A DNA stretch of 5,111 bases, taken from NCBI GenBank assembly GCA_028718405.1, contig JAQULV010000140.1, positions 1-5,111 of the forward strand, given 5' to 3'. The stretch comes from Smithellaceae bacterium. GTDB taxonomy: Bacteria; Desulfobacterota; Syntrophia; Syntrophales; JAQULV01. Below the pieces are notes generated by a model, which saw only the letters and a program-made list of their open reading frames with translations, had not been told where the DNA came from and ran no database searches. How positions within the stretch are numbered: position 1 is the stretch's first letter; every line of letters begins with the position of its first letter. The translations under genes and the position numbers were made by a program. This document shows positions 1 to 5,111 of the stretch, piece after piece.

Positions 1-2147
1 ATGACGGCACGCCCCTGACCTTCACAGAAGAGAATATTGGTCATGCCGAGATTACGACACGCGACATCGACCGGGGCGCGTATCCCCACTTCTTCCTCAA
101 GGAGATCAACGAGTCGATCTCTTCGGTCAGAAAGACCCTGCGCGGAAAATACCGGCTCACGAACGGCGAAGCCGGCAGGAAGGTCGTCTTCAATCTCGGA
201 AGCGATGTCGTGCCCGAGGATTTGAAGAAGGCGCTCCGCGACGGGAATATTGCCCGGATCTGCGTGATCGGCCATGGAACAGCGGCGGTGGCCGGTGCTG
301 CCGTGACGGATTCCCTGGAGCGTTACCTCAAGGGGAGCCGCATCAAGGTCGAAGGCAAGATCGCTTCGGAGCTCAGCGGTTTCTGTCTGGAGAACGACCT
401 GCGCGATGCCCTTATCATCCCCATTACCCAGTCCGGCACCACAACCGATACGAACCGCGCCGTGGCGATGGCGGCTGAGCGCGGCGCCACCGTCGTTGCG
501 ATCGTCAACCGGCGGCAATCGGACATCACGGCAAAATCCCACGGCGTCTTTTACACAAGCGACGGCCGCGATATCGAGATGTCGGTGGCCTCCACGAAGG
601 CCTTCTATTCCCAGATCATTGCGGGGCACATCCTTTCGCTTTTCATCGCGCAGTTGGCGGGGACGTTAAGAGACGAGGAGATCGCCGAGGAGCTCCTCAA
701 CCTGGAGCAGGCGCCCGAGGCGATGAAGCGGGTCCTGGAGAAGAAGGAGCAGATCAAAAAATCCGTCGAGCTTCTGGCGAAGAGGCGCCGTTACTGGGCG
801 GTGGTGGGAAGCGGTCCGAACAAGGCTGCTGCCGATGAAATCAGGATCAAGCTCAGCGAGCTGTGCTACAAGACCATCTCTTCCGACGTCGTGGAGAATA
901 AGAAACACATCGACCTCTCCGCGGAGCCGCTGATCATCGTCTGCGCCGCCGGCAACCCCGAGGCGGTAATGGGCGACGTTGTCAAAGATGTGGCGATCTT
1001 CAAGGCCCATAAGGCCGGAGTGGTAGTTTTCACCGATGAGGGGGAGAACCGTTTTACCGGGATCGCCGAGACGGTAATTACCGTGCCCCGGTGCGCCATG
1101 CCGCTACCCGTAATCATGAATACCTTGGCGGGGCACCTCTGGGGATACTACGCGGCTTGCAGCATTGACCGGGATGCCGCGTTCCTGAAGGAATTCAGAA
1201 GCAGGCTCAGCGAGGAGATGAGCGAGCAGGCGAAAAAGAACTACACTCTTTACGAACGAATCGCCGACCGTAAATTCAGAAACCTCGTCTCCGAATTTGC
1301 CGGCCGCTTCCACGAGCTGAGAGAGGAAGGGGCTTTTTCGGTGACGAGCACCAGGACGATCTCTGATCTGATCCTGCTGCTTAAGTACAACAAAGGGAAG
1401 CTGCCCATCGAGGATTTCTGGCAGGAGTTCAAGGTCGCCGACGGCACCGCCTCTCCGGCGGATCTGCTCGATCGGACCTTGGGGGTGGCGGTCGACGAGC
1501 TTGCCCGACCGATCGATGCCATCCGTCATCAGGCCAAAACGGTCACGGTAGGAACAAGCCGCAAGGAACAGCCCCTGCGCGGGATCATCTTCGATCTGCT
1601 GCACGAGTTGGGGTTTTCTGCCCGGAACCTGGTTGCCAAGAATATCATCACGATCGGAAAGATCCAGGCAGCGATCGCAAAGGTTACGGGCTACACCTTT
1701 TACCGGATCGACAATCTCGATGTTGACGGCAATCCCTGGGACGGTTCGCAGATCACGATCGAGAAGCGCTGCGGCGTATCGCAAAACATGCGTTCGCGTG
1801 CCGATGTATCGCCCAAGCTCATGGGGACGAAAAGGACGATCGTCAGTACCGGCCATGTCTACGTGGGGAAAGGAAAATACGACGGCGCCTCCATCGTGAT
1901 CGTCCCGCTCTGGGACGTAAAGATGCAGGTAAGAAACCTTCTTCTGATCCATGTTGGGTTCAATGAGACGTTGTCAGTCCCGGAGAAGATCGCCGCTTTA
2001 GGTTACCGTTACAACGATATCCGCAACCTGGTCAACGAATACAACCTGCCTTGGGAAGACCGTTACCTGGAGGAGATGTCGCTGGAGAGCCTGCTGAGTG
2101 ATCCCTTCGAGGATATCGCCTCGCGCATCAAAAAGATGCTCGAGTAA
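1..2147 (+). CDS. Enlarged GlmS-like glutamine--fructose-6-phosphate aminotransferase (SIS-domain protein), 5'-truncated by window edge
   Basis: The reading frame is open from base 3 to the TAA at 2145-2147, giving 714 visible residues. The GTG at 210 is internal and not the start. By family, GlmS makes glucosamine-6-phosphate from fructose-6-phosphate and glutamine in the cytoplasm. Residues 27-35 (YPHFFLKEI) match the end of the glutaminase half. SIS domain 1 (about 86-215) has HGTA at 91-94, TQSGTT at 142-147 and VASTKAF at 195-201. SIS domain 2 (about 260-390) keeps E279, K283, E286 and H302 with the exact spacing of E. coli E481, K485, E488 and H504. HQAKTVTVG (509-517) matches the C-terminal lysine loop of GlmS, with K512 as the K603 counterpart. 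Ordinary GlmS is about 610 residues and ends just after this loop. Here about 110 residues are inserted before it and about 200 unrecognised residues follow it. An isomerase or synthase role is likely, but the physiological product is unproven. Confidence 0.85.
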   Translation, partial: DGTPLTFTEENIGHAEITTRDIDRGAYPHFFLKEINESISSVRKTLRGKYRLTNGEAGRKVVFNLGSDVVPEDLKKALRDGNIARICVIGHGTAAVAGAAVTDSLERYLKGSRIKVEGKIASELSGFCLENDLRDALIIPITQSGTTTDTNRAVAMAAERGATVVAIVNRRQSDITAKSHGVFYTSDGRDIEMSVASTKAFYSQIIAGHILSLFIAQLAGTLRDEEIAEELLNLEQAPEAMKRVLEKKEQIKKSVELLAKRRRYWAVVGSGPNKAAADEIRIKLSELCYKTISSDVVENKKHIDLSAEPLIIVCAAGNPEAVMGDVVKDVAIFKAHKAGVVVFTDEGENRFTGIAETVITVPRCAMPLPVIMNTLAGHLWGYYAACSIDRDAAFLKEFRSRLSEEMSEQAKKNYTLYERIADRKFRNLVSEFAGRFHELREEGAFSVTSTRTISDLILLLKYNKGKLPIEDFWQEFKVADGTASPADLLDRTLGVAVDELARPIDAIRHQAKTVTVGTSRKEQPLRGIIFDLLHELGFSARNLVAKNIITIGKIQAAIAKVTGYTFYRIDNLDVDGNPWDGSQITIEKRCGVSQNMRSRADVSPKLMGTKRTIVSTGHVYVGKGKYDGASIVIVPLWDVKMQVRNLLLIHVGFNETLSVPEKIAALGYRYNDIRNLVNEYNLPWEDRYLEEMSLESLLSDPFEDIASRIKKMLE
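1515..2147 (+). other. Unassigned C-terminal extension of the GlmS-like protein, including the conserved lysine loop
   Basis: This part of the first gene starts at the GlmS-tail-like loop (about residues 505-517) and runs on for roughly 200 residues that standard GlmS does not have. It looks like a folded alpha/beta domain. There is a helical stretch with hydrophobic spacing (about 520-560), then a region with RCGVSQNMRSR, and glycine-rich turns such as GHVYVGKGKYDG next to the hydrophobic strand-like segment SIVIVPLWD. An acidic, helix-prone tail (LEEMSLESLL, then DPFEDIASRIKKMLE) ends the protein. There is no transmembrane segment or signal. I cannot assign it to a known family. Codon choice and composition match the rest of the gene, so nothing suggests a recent fusion or frameshift. 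Confidence 0.6.
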
Positions 2148-2204
2148 CGATGAGAACAATGGGAGCGGCGTTGCTTAAGAAACAGGCACATCATTTCATG
2201 CTGA

Positions 2205-3824
<1,620 letters not shown>

Positions 3825-3839
3825 TCTTTGTAGTTCCCC

Positions 3840-4880
3840 ATGAGGAAAATACTGCACATCGATATGGATGCCTTTTTTGCCGCCGTGGAGCAGAAAAGGC
3901 ATCCTGAGTTATTGGGCAAACCCGTTGTCATCGGAGGGGCCGGCGATCCCATGCAGCGCGGCGTCGTCTCGACCGCCTCTTACGAGGCGAGAACGTTCGG
4001 CATCCATTCCGCTATGCCGCTCCAGAGGGCCTACAATCTTTGCCCTCAGGCGGTATTCCTTCCCGTCGATTATGCCGAATACAAAAGAGTGTCTCTGCAG
4101 GTAAAGGAGATCCTCATGGAATACTCGCCCGTCATGGAAGACGTCGGTATCGATGAGGCCTATCTCGATGTAACCGACGAGGAGCGTCCGCCGGAAGAGA
4201 TCGCCCGCGAGATTAAAAAGAGGGTCAAGGAGGGCCTGGGGATCACCTGCTCGATCGGCATCGGGCCGAACAAGCTCTTGGCCAAGACGGCCTCCGACAT
4301 GCAGAAACCCGACGGTCTTACCGTCATCACGAGGGAAGATGTCCCGCGGCTCTTCCATCCCCTGGATGTGCGAAAACTCATGGGCGTGGGTCCCAAGATG
4401 GAAGGGTACCTCAAGGAGATGGGTATCGAGACAATCGGTCAGCTCGCCTCCGTGCCGAAAAAAGTTCTTGTCTATCGTTTCGGAGCTTCCTACGGCAACT
4501 ATCTCTACGACGCCTCCCGCGGGATCGACGAGAGTCCTCTGATCATGGAGTGGGAACCCAAGTCCATCAGCCGCGAGCAGACCTTCCAGAGGGACGTGGT
4601 GAAATGGCAGGTGATCGCCAAGACCTTGGCCGACCTCACGAAGGATGTGGTCGAGGACATGAAGGAGAAGGATTACCTCGGCCGGACGGTGACGGTGAAA
4701 CTGCGTTACGACGACTTCGAGACGATCACCCGCGGGAAGACCCTGCCCGAACCGACTGACGACGAAGAGACACTGCGCAAGGCCGTCTTCGGCTGCCTGA
4801 AAAGAATCGAGCTTAGCCGCGCGGTGAGACTGCTCGGCGTCAGGGTCACCAACCTGACCAAACCCGACCTTCCCGAGTAG
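3840..4880 (+). CDS. dinB: DNA polymerase IV (Y-family translesion polymerase)
   Basis: Low-fidelity DNA polymerase that extends primers past damaged or stalled template positions; it lacks a proofreading domain. The 346 residues are close to E. coli DinB (351). The N-terminal HIDMDAFFAAVE (6-17) supplies metal ligand D8 and steric-gate F13; fingers residues STASYEARTFGI follow (44-55). The second metal site is GIDEAYLD (103-110), with D105 and E106. CSIGIGPNKLLAK (137-149) is the conserved palm segment. The thumb has a helix-hairpin-helix (about 178-203, MGVGPKMEGYL), and the little finger begins after KSISREQTF (241-249). The ATG at 3840 is the only possible start, because a TAG lies in frame 9 bases upstream. 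No Shine-Dalgarno sequence precedes it, which suggests coupling to pyrG or deliberately low translation. The C-terminus ends at TKPDLPE without the QLxLF-type clamp-binding peptide found in many homologues. Confidence 0.96.
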   Translation: MRKILHIDMDAFFAAVEQKRHPELLGKPVVIGGAGDPMQRGVVSTASYEARTFGIHSAMPLQRAYNLCPQAVFLPVDYAEYKRVSLQVKEILMEYSPVMEDVGIDEAYLDVTDEERPPEEIAREIKKRVKEGLGITCSIGIGPNKLLAKTASDMQKPDGLTVITREDVPRLFHPLDVRKLMGVGPKMEGYLKEMGIETIGQLASVPKKVLVYRFGASYGNYLYDASRGIDESPLIMEWEPKSISREQTFQRDVVKWQVIAKTLADLTKDVVEDMKEKDYLGRTVTVKLRYDDFETITRGKTLPEPTDDEETLRKAVFGCLKRIELSRAVRLLGVRVTNLTKPDLPE

Positions 4881-4910
4881 CGATTCTCCCCAAACTCATC
4901 CCGACGAAAT

Positions 4911-4984
4911 CCGCCCGGCACTTGCTGTCAGCGGCACAGCCTCCGGAAAAAACCCTTGCAAAGAACGGACGGGCGGCATATTTT
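4911..4984 (+). terminator. Possible long-loop terminator or attenuator hairpin upstream of thiM
   Basis: CCGCCCG at 4911-4917 is perfectly complementary to CGGGCGG at 4970-4976, and the second arm is followed after a few bases by a T-run (4981-4985). The 52-base loop contains a smaller 5-bp hairpin (4924-4928 with 4936-4940). The loop is long for an intrinsic terminator. A competing pairing also exists (GCC at 4939-4941 and TCCG at 4942-4945 with GGC at 4972-4974 and CGGA at 4966-4969). It could end the pyrG-dinB transcript or be chance pairing in GC-rich DNA. Confidence 0.25.
4956..4984 (+). promoter_or_regulatory. thiM: Candidate sigma70 promoter for thiM
   Basis: TTGCAA (4956-4961) and TATTTT (4979-4984) are separated by exactly 17 bases, and each box matches four of six consensus bases. 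An A-rich run lies just upstream (4947-4952). The start of transcription would fall near 4991, leaving a leader of only about 20 bases with the ribosome binding site inside it. That is too short for a riboswitch. This is pattern matching only. Confidence 0.4.
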
Positions 4985-4999
4985 TCACGGACGATCACT

Positions 5000-5008
5000 A
5001 AGGAGGGG
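5000..5008 (+). promoter_or_regulatory. thiM: Strong ribosome binding site of thiM
   Basis: AAGGAGGGG ends 4 bases before the ATG at 5013, with the GGAGG core 6 bases from it. This is a near-ideal Shine-Dalgarno sequence and fixes the start. It contrasts with dinB, which has none. Confidence 0.85.
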
Positions 5009-5012
5009 TTTG

Positions 5013-5111
5013 ATGAAAGTTACCGCATCCGTTGTCTGGAAAGGAATACAGGACGTCAGGGACAAATCGCCCGTTGTCCACAACATCACCAACTACGTCG
5101 TCATGAACAAT
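5013..5111 (+). CDS. thiM: Hydroxyethylthiazole kinase, N-terminal fragment (3'-truncated by window edge)
   Basis: ThiM phosphorylates 4-methyl-5-(2-hydroxyethyl)thiazole with ATP, feeding salvaged thiazole into thiamine phosphate synthesis in the cytoplasm. Only 33 codons are present, and the frame is open to the last base. The identification rests on the segment VRDKSPVVHNITNYVVMN (15-32), which matches the highly conserved SPLVHxITNxVV motif near the ThiM N-terminus that helps form the thiazole pocket. The start is set by the strong ribosome binding site. In many bacteria thiM is followed by thiE or thiD; that would lie outside the window. The preceding gap and candidate promoter suggest it opens a new transcription unit. 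Confidence 0.88.
   Translation, partial: MKVTASVVWKGIQDVRDKSPVVHNITNYVVMNN

Larger units (their letters stand above)
4881..5012 (+). other. Intergenic region between dinB and thiM
   Basis: This 132-base stretch has no plausible gene. It contains a possible sigma70 promoter, a 7-bp perfect inverted repeat with a 52-base loop, a short internal hairpin (GCTGT at 4924-4928, ACAGC at 4936-4940), an A6 run (4947-4952), and the thiM ribosome binding site. I looked for the conserved pieces of a TPP riboswitch (CTGAGA and the CCTGATC-like segment) because thiM follows, and found neither. Confidence 0.6.

Noticed and set aside
210..212. GTG at 210 as the start of the first gene
   Set aside because: The frame stays open upstream to the window edge with GlmS-like sequence, so the gene begins outside the window.
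37..225. A 62-codon plus-strand open frame at the left edge
   Set aside because: It overlaps the glutaminase-end frame that is open from base 3 and carries the YPHFFLKEI motif; its Arg/Ser-rich translation is a typical out-of-frame shadow.
1104..1952. A 282-codon open frame on the minus strand across the GlmS-like gene
   Set aside because: It is antisense to a frame with clear family motifs, and its own translation resembles no protein family.
4924..4952. Intrinsic terminator from the GCTGT/ACAGC hairpin
   Set aside because: The stem is only 5 bp and is followed by an A-run, not a T-run, on the plus strand; on the minus strand the T-run precedes the hairpin.
4945..4959. Sigma54-type promoter (GG at 4945, GC at 4958)
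   Set aside because: The gap between the GG and GC pairs is 11 bases where 10 is required, and the flanking consensus bases are poor.
4881..5012. TPP riboswitch ahead of thiM
   Set aside because: The conserved CTGAGA and CCTGATC-like segments are missing, and the space after the candidate promoter is too short.

Overview
The window is a plus-strand stretch of a moderately GC-rich bacterial chromosome. It holds four genes read in the same direction: the 3' part of an enlarged GlmS/SIS-domain protein (cut by the left edge), a complete CTP synthase gene (pyrG), a complete Y-family DNA polymerase IV gene (dinB), and the first 33 codons of a hydroxyethylthiazole kinase gene (thiM, cut by the right edge). 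No RNA genes, insertion sequences, CRISPR arrays or phage genes are visible. The protein style and the mix of genes would fit an anaerobic deltaproteobacterium (Desulfobacterota, perhaps Syntrophales-like). That assignment is an impression and was not tested.

Layout: positions 1-2147 encode 714 residues of a GlmS-like isomerizing aminotransferase. Only the end of the glutaminase half is in view, followed by two SIS domains and a long C-terminal region that ordinary GlmS lacks. A 69-base spacer with a good ribosome binding site leads to pyrG (2217-3824). dinB (3840-4880) follows after only 15 bases and has no recognisable Shine-Dalgarno sequence, so it is probably co-transcribed with pyrG and poorly translated. 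A 132-base intergenic region (4881-5012) then holds a candidate sigma70 promoter, a long-range inverted repeat ending near a T-run, and a near-perfect ribosome binding site for thiM. This looks like a transcription-unit boundary.

Functionally, the first two genes fit a biosynthetic theme: amino sugar for the cell envelope, and CTP for RNA, DNA, phospholipid and CMP-sugar synthesis. Both protein families use glutamine-derived ammonia. dinB adds a translesion polymerase that sits in the operon without an obvious pathway link. thiM begins a thiamine salvage unit.

No clearly new multi-gene system is present. The most unusual element is the GlmS-like protein. It keeps the isomerase catalytic residues, carries about 110 extra residues between its second SIS domain and the conserved C-terminal lysine loop, and has a further C-terminal domain of about 200 residues that I do not recognise.
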